From positions 1 through 64,000 of the forward strand of contig DXZT01000062.1 of assembly GCA_019419545.1 (NCBI GenBank): a stretch of DNA of 64,000 nucleotides, given 5' to 3'. The notes beneath the pieces were generated by a model. The model was not told where the DNA came from and searched no databases. It saw only the letters and a program-made list of their open reading frames with translations. Shown here one piece after another: positions 15,834 through 24,898 of this stretch (its first letter is position 1; each line of letters starts with the position of its first letter). The stretch comes from Collinsella sp. GTDB taxonomy: Bacteria > Actinomycetota > Coriobacteriia > Coriobacteriales > Coriobacteriaceae. A program made the translations under genes and the position numbers.

Positions 15834-16968
15834 AGCAACCGAAACCGCGCTTGCCTGCATCCGCGAGGAAGTCGAGCGCGCGTTCTCGTCGGCGCCGGGC
15901 GCCGTGCTCGAAGCCACGCTCTCTCGGATCGAGCCCGCAGACGAGTGCGCCCGCGCCGCCGCGTACGCCGCGTGGGACTCCATCGCGCACCCCTTGGGGG
16001 GATTGGGCGACTTTGAAGACGCCGTCGCGTGTATCGCCGCAGCTCAGGGGAGCGCCGAGGTGGCCGAGTTTCCCCGTGCGCTCGCGGTATTCTTCTCCGA
16101 CAACGGGGTCGTTGCCGAAGGCGTGTCGCAAAGCGGGCAAGACGTGACGCGAGCCGTCGCGCGCAACATGTGCGAGGGGGCCACGAGCGCCTGCCGCATG
16201 GCGGCGTTCGCGGGTGCCGAGGTCGTGCCCGTCGACGTGGGCATGGCCCGGGGCATAGAAGACGCGCGCATGGTGCGCGCGAACGTGCGGCGGGGGAGTG
16301 GCAACATCGCGCACGGCTCTGCTATGTCTCGAGATGGGGCCGTGCGCGCGATCGAGGTCGGAATCGCCGTCGCGTGCGGGCTTGCCCGCGCCGGCGTGCG
16401 CCTTCTCGTCGCGGGCGAGATGGGCATCGGCAACACGACCACCTCGGCGGCGGTGGCCGCAGTGCTCATCCGGGCGGACGCGCGGAGCCTCGTCGGGCGC
16501 GGCGCGGGGCTCTCGGACGCCTCGCTCGCGCGCAAGCGCGACGTGGTCGAGCGCGCTATCGACGCGAACTCGCCCGATCCCGCCGACCCGATCGACGTGC
16601 TCTCGAAGGTGGGCGGCTTCGACATCGCGGCGATGTGCGGCTTCTATCTGGGGGCCGCGGCCTCGAAGGCGCCGGCGCTCCTCGACGGGGTCATATCCTG
16701 CACGGCGGCCCTGTGCGCGGCGCGCCTGTGCCCCAACGCCTTGGGCTACCTCCTGGGCACCCACGCATCTAGCGAACCCGCAAGCCAGGAGCTCCTTCGC
16801 GAGCTCGGCATAAAGGCACCCCTTGACGCAGGTATGCACTTGGGCGAGGGCGCGGGCGCCATGGCGTATCTGCCCCTTCTGGATTCGGCGCTGCGCGTAT
16901 ACCGGGATGGGAAGACGTTCATGGCGACTGGCATGGCTGCTTACGAGCATTTCGAGGCCGGGAAATGA
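15826..16968 (+). CDS. cobT: Nicotinate-nucleotide--dimethylbenzimidazole phosphoribosyltransferase
   Basis: This 380-aa enzyme makes alpha-ribazole phosphate for the lower ligand. Family motifs are FFSDNGVVAEGVSQSGQDVT (~88-107), LLVAGEMGIGNTTTSAAVAA (~198) and a C-terminal LGEGAGAMAYLPLLDSALRV containing the catalytic Glu. The ATG follows GAGAGGAG and overlaps the end of cbiA. No bluB or bza genes for making dimethylbenzimidazole are in the window, so the base must come from elsewhere. Confidence 0.95.
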   Translation: MAEATETALACIREEVERAFSSAPGAVLEATLSRIEPADECARAAAYAAWDSIAHPLGGLGDFEDAVACIAAAQGSAEVAEFPRALAVFFSDNGVVAEGVSQSGQDVTRAVARNMCEGATSACRMAAFAGAEVVPVDVGMARGIEDARMVRANVRRGSGNIAHGSAMSRDGAVRAIEVGIAVACGLARAGVRLLVAGEMGIGNTTTSAAVAAVLIRADARSLVGRGAGLSDASLARKRDVVERAIDANSPDPADPIDVLSKVGGFDIAAMCGFYLGAAASKAPALLDGVISCTAALCAARLCPNALGYLLGTHASSEPASQELLRELGIKAPLDAGMHLGEGAGAMAYLPLLDSALRVYRDGKTFMATGMAAYEHFEAGK

Positions 16969-17513
16969 CGGTGACACTCGTCATCGGCGCCGCCGCGAGC
17001 GGCAAGAGCGCCTACGCCGAGTCCCTGTGCCTCGGGCACGACGGCCCCCGCGTGTACCTGGCAACGATGGAGCCCTTCGGGGAAGAGGGCGCCCGCCGCA
17101 TCGCGCGCCATCGGGCGCTGCGCGAGGGCAAGGGGTTTTCCACCCTCGAGCGCACGCGTGACGTGGGCGCCGCAGTGCCCGGGCTTCCGCGCGGCTGCAC
17201 GCTTCTTTTGGAGGACGTGGGCAACCTGGTTGCGAACGAGCTTTTCGCGGAAGGCGGCTTGTCCCCACGTGACCCCGACGCCGCGGCGCGCGAGGTGCTC
17301 GGAGGCATCGAACGGCTCGCTCAAGCCGCTGCGTATACGGTGGTGGTCACCGTCGACGTATTCGCCGATGGGATGCGCTACGATGAGGGGACCGAGGCAT
17401 GGAGGCGCGCGCTCGCGCGCGTGAACGCGGGCGTGGCGGCGCTGGCCGACCGCGCAGTCGAAGTGGTATGCGGGATTCCCGTGTGGATGAAAGGCGAAGG
17501 ACCTACAAGGTGA
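16965..17513 (+). CDS. cobU: Adenosylcobinamide kinase/adenosylcobinamide-phosphate guanylyltransferase
   Basis: This 182-aa CobU has P-loop LVIGAAASGKSAYAE, AYLATM-like VYLATMEPFGEE, the active-site H in RIARHRALREGKGF, and LLEDVGNLVANELF. The C-terminus EVVCGIPVWMKG is family-typical. It overlaps cobT (ATGA) and cobS by 4 nt each. A second, shortened CobU-like domain is encoded two genes downstream. Confidence 0.95.
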   Translation: MTVTLVIGAAASGKSAYAESLCLGHDGPRVYLATMEPFGEEGARRIARHRALREGKGFSTLERTRDVGAAVPGLPRGCTLLLEDVGNLVANELFAEGGLSPRDPDAAAREVLGGIERLAQAAAYTVVVTVDVFADGMRYDEGTEAWRRALARVNAGVAALADRAVEVVCGIPVWMKGEGPTR

Positions 17514-18277
17514 AGATAGCAGAGGCAATCGGCGCGGCGTTCGGAACGTTCTCGCGCATCCCCGTCCCGAAATCGGCCTGGACCGATTTCGGATCAACCC
17601 ATGCGCTTGCTGCGTTTCCCCTGGTGGGCGTTGCGGAAGGCTTCCTCATGACGACGTGGGGGCACGTGGCGAACCTGCTCGGCGTGCCCGCGACCATCGT
17701 CGCGGCCGTGCTCGTGGCGTTGCCTGTGGCGGTGACGGGAGGCATCCACCTAGACGGGCTCTGCGACACCTCCGATGCGCTTGCAAGTTGGGCCCCGCGC
17801 GAGCGAAAGCTCGAGATCATGCACGACCCGCGGGCGGGCGCCTTCGGGGTCATTGGTGTTGTCGTGTACCTTATTCTGCAGTTTTCCCTGTTCACCGCGC
17901 TGCCACTTACGGCGGGGGCGTTCCTCGCGCTTCTGTGCTCGCTCGTGTTCTCCCGCGCGCTTTCGGGGCTCGCCGTAGAATGCTGGCCTGCCGCGCGGGC
18001 GGACGGCATGGCCGCGGGGCTCTCGCCTGCGAAGAAGCGCGCGGAGATCGTCGTGCCGCTTTGCGCTTTCGCTGCTGCTTCGGCTGCAGGGATGGTCGCG
18101 TGCGCTCAGGCCGTCGGCGCCCTTATAGCGGTGGCGGGGCTTTTGGTGCTCGCGTGGTACCGCCATGTTGCCCTGTCCCGCTTCGGCGGGGTGACGGGTG
18201 ATTTGGCCGGATGGTTTCTGCAATGGGCCGAGCTCGCGATGCTTGCCATGCTGGTGGCGGGGGGCATGCTCCTATGA
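17510..18277 (+). CDS. cobS: Adenosylcobinamide-GDP ribazoletransferase (cobalamin synthase)
   Basis: This 255-aa polytopic membrane enzyme joins AdoCbi-GDP to alpha-ribazole. The N-terminus has GAAFGTFSRIPVPKSAW and AAFPLVGVAEGF. The CobS hallmark GGIHLDGLCDTSDAL at ~80-94 carries the catalytic acidic residues, and EIMHDPRAGAFGVIG follows. Hydrophobic helices fill the rest. The GTG at 17510 overlaps the cobU stop, and the gene runs 4 nt into the next one. Confidence 0.95.
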   Translation: MKIAEAIGAAFGTFSRIPVPKSAWTDFGSTHALAAFPLVGVAEGFLMTTWGHVANLLGVPATIVAAVLVALPVAVTGGIHLDGLCDTSDALASWAPRERKLEIMHDPRAGAFGVIGVVVYLILQFSLFTALPLTAGAFLALLCSLVFSRALSGLAVECWPAARADGMAAGLSPAKKRAEIVVPLCAFAAASAAGMVACAQAVGALIAVAGLLVLAWYRHVALSRFGGVTGDLAGWFLQWAELAMLAMLVAGGMLL

Positions 18278-19275
18278 TTCTCGTGGTAGGTGGCGCGCAT
18301 TCGGGGAAGAGGACCTTCGTGCGCGAAAAGCTCGGGTTCGCGGCGGACGATTTCGTCGACGCGGCGCAGCTTGCGGAGGGCGGCGTGCCCGCGGCTTTTG
18401 CCGGCCGTGTCGCGTACCGTGCTGAGGAACTCGTACGCGCGCTCGACGCTGACCGGGCGCTCGAGCGGCTGATGGGCTTCGACGCAGTGATTCTGCCCTT
18501 GGTCGGTTCGGGGGTCGTCCCCATGCGTGCGGAAGACGCCCAATGGCGCGAGCGCGCGGGGCGCCTGGGATGCGCGCTCGCTGCGCGCGCCGACGTCGTC
18601 GTGCGCATGACGTGCGGGATTCCCCAGGTCATCAAAGGAAACCTTGCCGATGCGCCTCGAGGTACGCAGGGCGCGGGCGCGCCTTTGGAGGTCGTCTTCG
18701 TGCGCCATGGTGCCACGGCGGGCACGGAAGACCATCGCTACAGCGGGGCGGGCACCGACGAGCCCCTGTCGAGCGCGGGCGAGCGCGCTTTGCGCGATCT
18801 CGCGTGCGATGGTGACGTGTTCCGTGTTATCACGAGCGGCATGGCCCGCACCGACCAGACGGCGCGCATCCTCTTCCCGAACGCGGAGCTTATGGCGTGC
18901 CCCGGTCTGCGCGAGATGGATTTCGGCGACTTCGAGGGGCGAAACGCCGCCGAGCTTAAAGAGGATGCGCGCTACCGCGCCTGGGTAGACTCCTGGTGCG
19001 AGACGCGCTGCCCGCATGGCGAGGGCAAGAGCGATTTCACCCGCCGCGTCGTCGCGGCGTTTCGGGAGGCGTGCGAATCGGAGCGCGCTCAGGGGAGTGG
19101 GCGCGCCGTCTTCGTCGTTCACGCGGGTACCGTGAAAGCGCTGCTCTCCGAGCTAGCTGTCCCAAAAATGGGATACTTCGACGTGCATACCGAGCCAGGC
19201 GGCGCATGGGCCGCCACCTGGGATGGACGCTGCCTTCGCGACGTTCGCCCCGCTTCGGGGGGCGATGCCCAGTGA
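18274..19275 (+). CDS. Fusion of a shortened CobU-like P-loop domain and alpha-ribazole phosphatase (CobC)
   Basis: This 333-aa protein has an N-terminal ~130 residues resembling an abbreviated CobU: P-loop ILVVGGAHSGKRTFV at the start and VRMTCGIPQVIKGN at ~110, matching CobU's C-terminal signature. The CobU middle region (kinase His and the substrate loop) is largely missing. Residues ~145-333 form a histidine phosphatase domain with VVFVRHGATAGTEDHRYSG, LREMDFGDFEGR and FVVHAGTVKALL, which is CobC-type. The phosphatase should make alpha-ribazole for CobS; the N-domain may bind nucleotide or cobinamide without full catalysis. Both junctions with neighbours are overlapping stops and starts. 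Confidence 0.88.
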   Translation: MILVVGGAHSGKRTFVREKLGFAADDFVDAAQLAEGGVPAAFAGRVAYRAEELVRALDADRALERLMGFDAVILPLVGSGVVPMRAEDAQWRERAGRLGCALAARADVVVRMTCGIPQVIKGNLADAPRGTQGAGAPLEVVFVRHGATAGTEDHRYSGAGTDEPLSSAGERALRDLACDGDVFRVITSGMARTDQTARILFPNAELMACPGLREMDFGDFEGRNAAELKEDARYRAWVDSWCETRCPHGEGKSDFTRRVVAAFREACESERAQGSGRAVFVVHAGTVKALLSELAVPKMGYFDVHTEPGGAWAATWDGRCLRDVRPASGGDAQ

Positions 19276-20249
19276 TGACGATTCTTGCCGTCGCCGCCGG
19301 GTTCGCGGCCGACCTTGTCTTCGGCGACCCGCGCTGGCTTCCCCATCCCGTCGTCGCCATGGGGCGCGCGATCACGTGGGCCGAAGGCCGCCTGCGGCGC
19401 GTATTCCCGCAAACGCCCGCGGGCACGCGCGCCACAGGGCTTGTGCTCGCCGTGGCGCTTCCGCTTGCGTGTGGGCTTTTGACCTGGGGAATCCTGCATC
19501 TTTGCGGTATGGTTCACTCCGGCTTGCGCTTCGTGGCCGAGGCATGGGCGAGCTATCAGATTCTCGCGGCATGCGAGCTGCGCCGCCAGAGCCTGGCCGT
19601 GGCCCGCGCGTTCTCGAAGGGCGGCCTTGTCGCGGCGCGCGAAACAGTCGGGCTCATCGTGGGACGCGACACGTCTGTTCTCGACGAGCAGGGCGTCGCG
19701 CGCGCCGCTGTGGAAACGGTGGCGGAGAACGCGAGCGACGGCGTCATCGCGCCGCTTTTCTACCTTATGATCGGGGGTGCGCCCTTGGGTATGGCGTACA
19801 AGGCGGTGAACACGCTCGACAGCATGGTGGGCTACAAAAACGAGCGCTACATCGACTTCGGCTGCGCCTCGGCGCGCCTCGACGATGCGGTGAACTGGAT
19901 TCCCTCGCGCTTATCGGCCCTGCTCATGATCGCCGTGTGCCCGATCGTCGGGCTCGACGCGCGCGGGGCGGCGCGCATCTGGCGCCGCGACAGGCGTCGC
20001 CATGCGAGCCCGAACGCGGCGCAGACCGAGTCGGCGTGCGCGGGCGCGCTCGGGCTGCGCCTGGCAGGACCCGCGGTGTATTTTGGCAAGCTCGTTGATA
20101 AACCGACGATAGGCGACGCGTCCCGTGAAATCGAGTGGGACGACATCGCCCGGGCGACGAGGCTCATGCTCGCCGCGTCCGTATGCGCGCTCGTCGTCTT
20201 CGGCGCCGCGCGCGCGGCGGTCGTGCTCGCCGTGGGGGCGATGGCATGA
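19275..20249 (+). CDS. cbiB: Adenosylcobinamide-phosphate synthase
   Basis: This 324-aa membrane enzyme attaches the aminopropanol (phosphate) arm to cobyric acid. Motifs are FAADLVFGDPRWLPHPVVAMG at the N-terminus, ETVAENASDGVIAPLFYL (~149-166), YKAVNTLDSMVGYKNERY (~176) and ARLDDAVNWIPSRLSALL. The ATG at 19275 shares its A with the previous stop. It overlaps cobD by 4 nt, fitting their consecutive steps. Confidence 0.95.
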   Translation: MTILAVAAGFAADLVFGDPRWLPHPVVAMGRAITWAEGRLRRVFPQTPAGTRATGLVLAVALPLACGLLTWGILHLCGMVHSGLRFVAEAWASYQILAACELRRQSLAVARAFSKGGLVAARETVGLIVGRDTSVLDEQGVARAAVETVAENASDGVIAPLFYLMIGGAPLGMAYKAVNTLDSMVGYKNERYIDFGCASARLDDAVNWIPSRLSALLMIAVCPIVGLDARGAARIWRRDRRRHASPNAAQTESACAGALGLRLAGPAVYFGKLVDKPTIGDASREIEWDDIARATRLMLAASVCALVVFGAARAAVVLAVGAMA

Positions 20250-21469
20250 GGGAAGACCACGCCGCGCCCCGGGCTGCCGGGGGAATCCTGCGCGCCCGTA
20301 CGCATGGGGGCAGCTCGCAATCGCTCGGCATCGCTTGCGAAGGGGGCGTCTCCGACCTCATTGACTTCTCGGTGAACGTGAATCCGGCAGGCCCCTCGCC
20401 GCGCGCCGTCGCCGCAGCTTGCAAGGCGCTTTCTCGAATCGACGCCTACCCCGATAGGGAAAGCCTCGCCCTCGTTCGCGCCCTAGCGCGCGCCCAGGGC
20501 ATTCCCGAAGATACTATTGTTTGCGGCGCGGGCGCGTCCGACATCATCTGGCGGCTCGCCGCGGCGGTGCGCCCGAAACGCATCGTCGTGTGCGCGCCGA
20601 CGTTCTCTGAATATGCGGAGGCGGCATCGTACTACGGCGCATGCGTGCAGGAGTTCCCGCTCTCCGAAGCGGATGACTTCGACGTGCCCGCCTCCTTCGC
20701 CCGCGCGATCGAGGGGCCGGGAGACGTGGCGTACCTCTGCAATCCGAACAACCCGACGGGGCGCCTCGTCGACCCCCGCGTGATCGACGAGGCGGCTTGC
20801 CGCTGCGAGCAGGTGGGCGCGCTGCTCGTCGTGGACGAGTGCTTCCTCGGATTTGCGCCCGACGCCCGCGAAAGGAGCGTGGCCGCACGCGCCGCGTGTT
20901 CGCACCATGTGGCCGTGCTCTCCGCGTTCACCAAGCTCTACGGAATGGCAGGGTTGCGGTTGGGGTATCTGATCAGCGGAAACGCCCAACTCATCGAGGG
21001 GATTTGCCGGGCGGGGCAGGCGTGGCCCGTCTCCTCGGTCGCCGAGGCCGCGGGCATCGCCGCCCTGGAAGACGTCGAATACGTCTCGCGCACGCGCGAT
21101 GTATTGGCGGGCGAGCGATCGTGGCTTTCCCACGAGCTCTCCTCGCTCGGGCTTTCCGTCGTGCCGTCGGATGCGAACTTCCTTTTAGTCCGCACGCCGG
21201 CGAAAGACATCCCCGAGCGCCTGTATAAACAGGGGGTTTTGGTCCGCACGTGCGACTCGTTTTCGGTACTGTCCCGTTTCTGGTGCCGCGTCGCGGTGCG
21301 CACGCGCAAGGAGAACGCCCGGCTTGCGATGGCGTTCAGCCGCGCGCTTCGGGCGGAAGGCGCATCGGGCGAAGGCGAACCCGACGAACGGGGCGGCGCT
21401 TCTTGCAGCGACGCTATGGCGGGCGCGGATGGCCGAGGCTCGGCGAAGGAGGTCGATACCCGTGGGTAG
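20246..21469 (+). CDS. cobD: Threonine-phosphate decarboxylase (PLP class I/II aminotransferase fold)
   Basis: This 407-aa protein makes (R)-1-aminopropan-2-ol O-phosphate for CbiB. Visible are HGGSSQSL near residue 20, LIDFSVNVNPAGPS (~37), AYLCNPNNPTGRL, VDECFLGF and the PLP-lysine segment SAFTKLYGMAGLRLGYL. The last ~45 residues are a Gly/Ala/Asp-rich tail beyond the usual CobD length. No pduX-like threonine kinase is in the window. It overlaps cbiP by 8 nt. Confidence 0.92.
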   Translation: MREDHAAPRAAGGILRARTHGGSSQSLGIACEGGVSDLIDFSVNVNPAGPSPRAVAAACKALSRIDAYPDRESLALVRALARAQGIPEDTIVCGAGASDIIWRLAAAVRPKRIVVCAPTFSEYAEAASYYGACVQEFPLSEADDFDVPASFARAIEGPGDVAYLCNPNNPTGRLVDPRVIDEAACRCEQVGALLVVDECFLGFAPDARERSVAARAACSHHVAVLSAFTKLYGMAGLRLGYLISGNAQLIEGICRAGQAWPVSSVAEAAGIAALEDVEYVSRTRDVLAGERSWLSHELSSLGLSVVPSDANFLLVRTPAKDIPERLYKQGVLVRTCDSFSVLSRFWCRVAVRTRKENARLAMAFSRALRAEGASGEGEPDERGGASCSDAMAGADGRGSAKEVDTRG

Positions 21470-22961
21470 GGCGAAGCCCATCATGATCCAGGGCACCATG
21501 TCGAACGCGGGGAAGAGCCTGCTTGCGGCGGGGCTGTGCCGTGTGCTTTCGCAGGACGGCCTGCGCGTGGCTCCCTTCAAGAGCCAGAACATGGCGCTCA
21601 ACAGCGGTGTCACGGCCGATGGGCTCGAGATGGGGCGCGCCCAGATCATGCAGGCCGAGGCGTGCGGCATCGCGCCCGACGTGCGCATGAACCCCATCCT
21701 GCTCAAGCCCGAAAGCGACCACCGAAGCCAGCTCATCGTGGCCGGCAAGGCGCAGGGAGCCTTCGCTGCGAGGGACTACTTCGCGCGAAAGAAGGCGCTC
21801 ATGCCGCAGATTTTGGAGGCGTTCGATTCGCTCGCGGAGGAAAACGACGTCATCGTCATCGAGGGCGCCGGCAGCCCCGTCGAAATCAACCTTGCCGAAA
21901 ACGACATCGTCAACATGGGGCTCGCGCGCGCCGTGTCCTCCCCCGTGCTGCTCGCGGGCGACATCGACCCAGGTGGGGTGTTTGCCCAGCTCTACGGCAC
22001 GGTCGCGCTCCTTGCGCCCGAGGACCGCACGCTTTTGCGGGGGCTTGTGGTGAACAAGTTCCGCGGCGATGTGGAAATCCTGCGCCCGGGTTTGGCCCCG
22101 CTCGAGAAGATGTGCGGGGTTCCCGTCGTGGGGGTCGTGCCGTATCTTACGCTCGACCTGGACGACGAGGACTCGCTCGCGCCGCGCCTATCTGCCCGCG
22201 AGGCGCGCGGCGTCATCGACGTCGCCGTCGTGCGCCTTCCGCATCTGTCGAACTTCACCGACTTCGACCCGCTTTCGCGCGTGCCCGGCGTGGGCGTGCG
22301 CTACGTTTCCTCGACGACCGATCTGGGCCGGCCCGACCTGGTGGTGCTCCCCGGCTCGAAGACCACGCTCGACGACGCGCGCTGGCTTGCGGCTAGCGGC
22401 ATCGGAGCCTGTGTACGCGCGCTTTCGGGCGCGGGCACGCCGGTGCTCGGCATATGTGGAGGCTACCAGCTTTTGGGAGACGAGCTTTCCGACCCGCACG
22501 GCAGGGAAGGCGCTGGCACCGCGCGCGGGCTCGGGCTCATCCCTGCAAGTACGGTGTTCAAGGAGGAAAAGCGCCTCGCCCAGTCGGAGCTGCGCATCAC
22601 GGACGCCCAAGGCGCGTTCTCGGTGTGGAACGGCATGACGGCGCGCGGGTACGAGATTCACGACGGCGAAACGACCGTCTCCTGCGCCCCTGCGGGCACG
22701 ATTGGCGGCAAACCAGAAGGCGCGGCCTGCGGAAACGTGTTCGGAACCTATCTCCACGGCCTGTTCGACGAACCGGGGGTGGCACTCGCCCTCGCGCGCT
22801 CGCTCGCGCGCATGCGCGGCCTGCCCGAGAGCGTCGTGGGTGCTGAGGGCGCGGTGTCCGCGGCCGATCACCGTGCGCGCGAGTTCGACCGCCTGGCCGA
22901 CTCCGTGCGCGGGGCGCTCGACATGGAGTATGTCTACCGCATTATCGAGGAGGGCGTATGA
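21462..22961 (+). CDS. cbiP: Cobyric acid synthase
   Basis: This 499-aa glutamine amidotransferase amidates the b, d, e and g side chains. N-terminal IMIQGTMSNAGKSLLAAGLC and FKSQNMALNSGVT (~45-57) are hallmark segments. EGAGSPVEINLAENDIVNMG and LLAGDIDPGGVFAQLYG follow. The glutaminase Cys is in VLGICGGYQLLG (~330), and a His is in NVFGTYLHGLFD. The GTG at 21462 is chosen because GAAGGAGG lies 10 nt upstream; the gene is read out of the cobD 3' end. Confidence 0.95.
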   Translation: MGRAKPIMIQGTMSNAGKSLLAAGLCRVLSQDGLRVAPFKSQNMALNSGVTADGLEMGRAQIMQAEACGIAPDVRMNPILLKPESDHRSQLIVAGKAQGAFAARDYFARKKALMPQILEAFDSLAEENDVIVIEGAGSPVEINLAENDIVNMGLARAVSSPVLLAGDIDPGGVFAQLYGTVALLAPEDRTLLRGLVVNKFRGDVEILRPGLAPLEKMCGVPVVGVVPYLTLDLDDEDSLAPRLSAREARGVIDVAVVRLPHLSNFTDFDPLSRVPGVGVRYVSSTTDLGRPDLVVLPGSKTTLDDARWLAASGIGACVRALSGAGTPVLGICGGYQLLGDELSDPHGREGAGTARGLGLIPASTVFKEEKRLAQSELRITDAQGAFSVWNGMTARGYEIHDGETTVSCAPAGTIGGKPEGAACGNVFGTYLHGLFDEPGVALALARSLARMRGLPESVVGAEGAVSAADHRAREFDRLADSVRGALDMEYVYRIIEEGV

Positions 22962-23473
22962 TCCACGTGTATCATGGCGACGGCAAAGGCAAGACCACGG
23001 CGGCGATGGGGCTCGCCCTTCGCATGCTCGCCGCAGGCCGCCGCGTCGTCGTTGTGCAGTTCCTGAAAGACGGCGAAAGCGGGGAGGCGCGCCTGCTCGC
23101 CGAGCATTTCGGCGTGCCCGTGTTCGCGGGGAAGGCGTCGGACAAGTTTACCTGGTCCATGACGTCGGAAGAACTTGCCGCGACGCGCGAGTTGCACGAT
23201 GGGAACCTCGCTTCCGCGCTCGCCGAGCTCGAGGGCGCGCAGGAGGGGCTGCTCGTGCTCGACGAGGCGCTCGACGCGCTTTCGAAGGGGCTTGTCGACG
23301 AGGCGCTCGTGGACCGCGCGCACGATATGTCCGCGCGCGGCGTCGAAGTAGCGCTCACCGGGCGCGCGCCTTCCCGCAAGATCGTGGAGAAGGCCGACTA
23401 CATAACCGAGATGCGGTGCGAGAAACACCCCTATGAGCAGGGGATATGTGCAAGGGAAGGAGTGGAGTACTAG
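22958..23473 (+). CDS. btuR: Corrinoid (ATP:cob(I)alamin) adenosyltransferase, CobA/BtuR type
   Basis: This 171-aa P-loop enzyme adds the upper adenosyl ligand. The N-terminus HVYHGDGKGKTTAAMGLALR holds the family P-loop, and VVVVQFLKDGESGE and LLVLDEALDAL follow, all CobA/BtuR-typical. It is somewhat shorter than the ~195-aa enterobacterial form, lacking the N-terminal lid helix. It overlaps cbiP by 4 nt, and cbiC starts at the next base. Confidence 0.95.
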   Translation: MIHVYHGDGKGKTTAAMGLALRMLAAGRRVVVVQFLKDGESGEARLLAEHFGVPVFAGKASDKFTWSMTSEELAATRELHDGNLASALAELEGAQEGLLVLDEALDALSKGLVDEALVDRAHDMSARGVEVALTGRAPSRKIVEKADYITEMRCEKHPYEQGICAREGVEY

Positions 23474-24115
23474 ATGGATTCCAAGGAGATGGCGCCCGGC
23501 GACATCGAGCGGCGCAGCTTTGAAATCATCACCGAAGAGCTCGGCGGCCGCACGTTCCCGCCGCTCGAAGAGCCCGTCGTGAAGCGCGTCATCCACACCA
23601 CTGCCGACTTCTCGTACGCCGATTCCCTCGTGTTCTCCCATGACGCCGCGCACTGTGCGCTCGACGCACTGCGCGCAGGGGCCACGGTGCTCACCGACAC
23701 GAACATGGCGCTCGCAGGCATAAGCAAGCCCGCGCTCGCGAAGATCGGCTGCCAGGCCGTGTGCTATATGGCCGACCCGGATGTCGCCGCAACGGCGCGC
23801 GCCGCGGGCACGACTCGCGCCGTTGCGAGCATGGACAAAGCTTGCGGCATCGAGGGTCCGCTCATCGTGGCCGTCGGCAACGCTCCCACAGCACTTCTGC
23901 GCCTCGCCGAGCTCATGGACGCGGGGAAGATCGCGCCCGCGCTCGTCGTTGGGGTGCCGGTTGGGTTTGTGAACGTGGTCGAGGCGAAAGAGGAGCTACT
24001 CGCGCGACGCGTGCCGGCCATCGTCGCGAGGGGTCGCAAGGGCGGCTCGACCGTGGCGGCCGCCATTATGAACGCGCTGCTCTACCAGATCACGCGCCCA
24101 GGCGGCCCGAAGTGA
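23474..24115 (+). CDS. cbiC: Cobalt-precorrin-8 methylmutase
   Basis: This 213-aa CbiC/CobH moves the C11 methyl to C12 to form cobyrinate. Conserved segments are RRSFEIITEEL (~13), VKRVIHTTADFSYADSL (with the catalytic His, ~45), VLTDTNMALAGISKPAL and AVGNAPTALLRLAEL. It abuts btuR without a gap and overlaps cbiJ by 4 nt. Confidence 0.95.
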   Translation: MDSKEMAPGDIERRSFEIITEELGGRTFPPLEEPVVKRVIHTTADFSYADSLVFSHDAAHCALDALRAGATVLTDTNMALAGISKPALAKIGCQAVCYMADPDVAATARAAGTTRAVASMDKACGIEGPLIVAVGNAPTALLRLAELMDAGKIAPALVVGVPVGFVNVVEAKEELLARRVPAIVARGRKGGSTVAAAIMNALLYQITRPGGPK

Positions 24116-24885
24116 CGGCCCCCGCATCCGCGCCGGCGCTGCGCATCTTCGCAGGCACCACCGAGGGCCGCCTCCTGTGCGAATGGGCGAGCGGGGCGGG
24201 AATCCCCGCCCGTGCCTACGCGGCAACCGAGTACGGAGGCGAGCTTTTGGGCGAGCTTTCGGGCATCGAGGTGCATGCGGGCAGGCTCGACGAGGCCGAC
24301 ATGGAGCGTGAGCTTTCCGGCGCGCGCATCGTCGTCGACGCCACGCACCCCTTCGCTACGCTCGCAAGCGGCAACATCCGGGCCGCTTCGCTCGCCGTGG
24401 GTGCACGATGCCTGCGCCTTACGCGCCCGGTCGAGGCGCTGCCCAAAGGCGTCGTGTCGGTCGCGTCGATCGCCTGCGCGGCGCGCTTTCTCTCCGAGAA
24501 CCCGGGTCGCGCGCTTCTCACGACGGGGAGCAAGGAGCTTGCTCCCTACACGCGCGTCGCCGATTTCGCGGAGCGCTTCTTCGTGCGTGTGCTCCCTCTG
24601 CCCGGTGCTATAACGAAGTGCATCGACGCGGGGTTTTCGCCGTCGCACGTCATCGGCATGCAGGGGCCCTTCACCCGCGAGCTCAACGAGGCGATGCTTC
24701 GGCAGGTGGGCGCCCAGTGGCTTGTGACCAAGGACTCGGGAACCGTAGGCGGCACGGCCGAGAAGATCGCCTCCGCGCGCGACGTGGGAGCGCGCTGTAT
24801 CGTGGTCGCCCGTCCCGCCGAGGGAGGCGGGGCCCTTTCGCTTAGGGAAGTGGAAGACGCGCTCTTACGGGAGTTCGCGCGCTAG
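24112..24885 (+). CDS. cbiJ: Cobalt-precorrin-6A reductase
   Basis: This 257-aa NAD(P)H-dependent reductase (CbiJ/CobK) has LRIFAGTTEGRLLCEWA at the N-terminus, VVDATHPFATLASGNI (~74), ALLTTGSKELAPYT and QWLVTKDSGTVGGTAEKI near the C-terminus, all family-typical. The GTG overlaps the cbiC stop. It is the last gene of the cobalamin operon; an IS21 relic begins about 15 nt after its stop. Confidence 0.95.
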   Translation: MTAPASAPALRIFAGTTEGRLLCEWASGAGIPARAYAATEYGGELLGELSGIEVHAGRLDEADMERELSGARIVVDATHPFATLASGNIRAASLAVGARCLRLTRPVEALPKGVVSVASIACAARFLSENPGRALLTTGSKELAPYTRVADFAERFFVRVLPLPGAITKCIDAGFSPSHVIGMQGPFTRELNEAMLRQVGAQWLVTKDSGTVGGTAEKIASARDVGARCIVVARPAEGGGALSLREVEDALLREFAR

Positions 24886-24898
24886 GCGCTCGCCGCGC

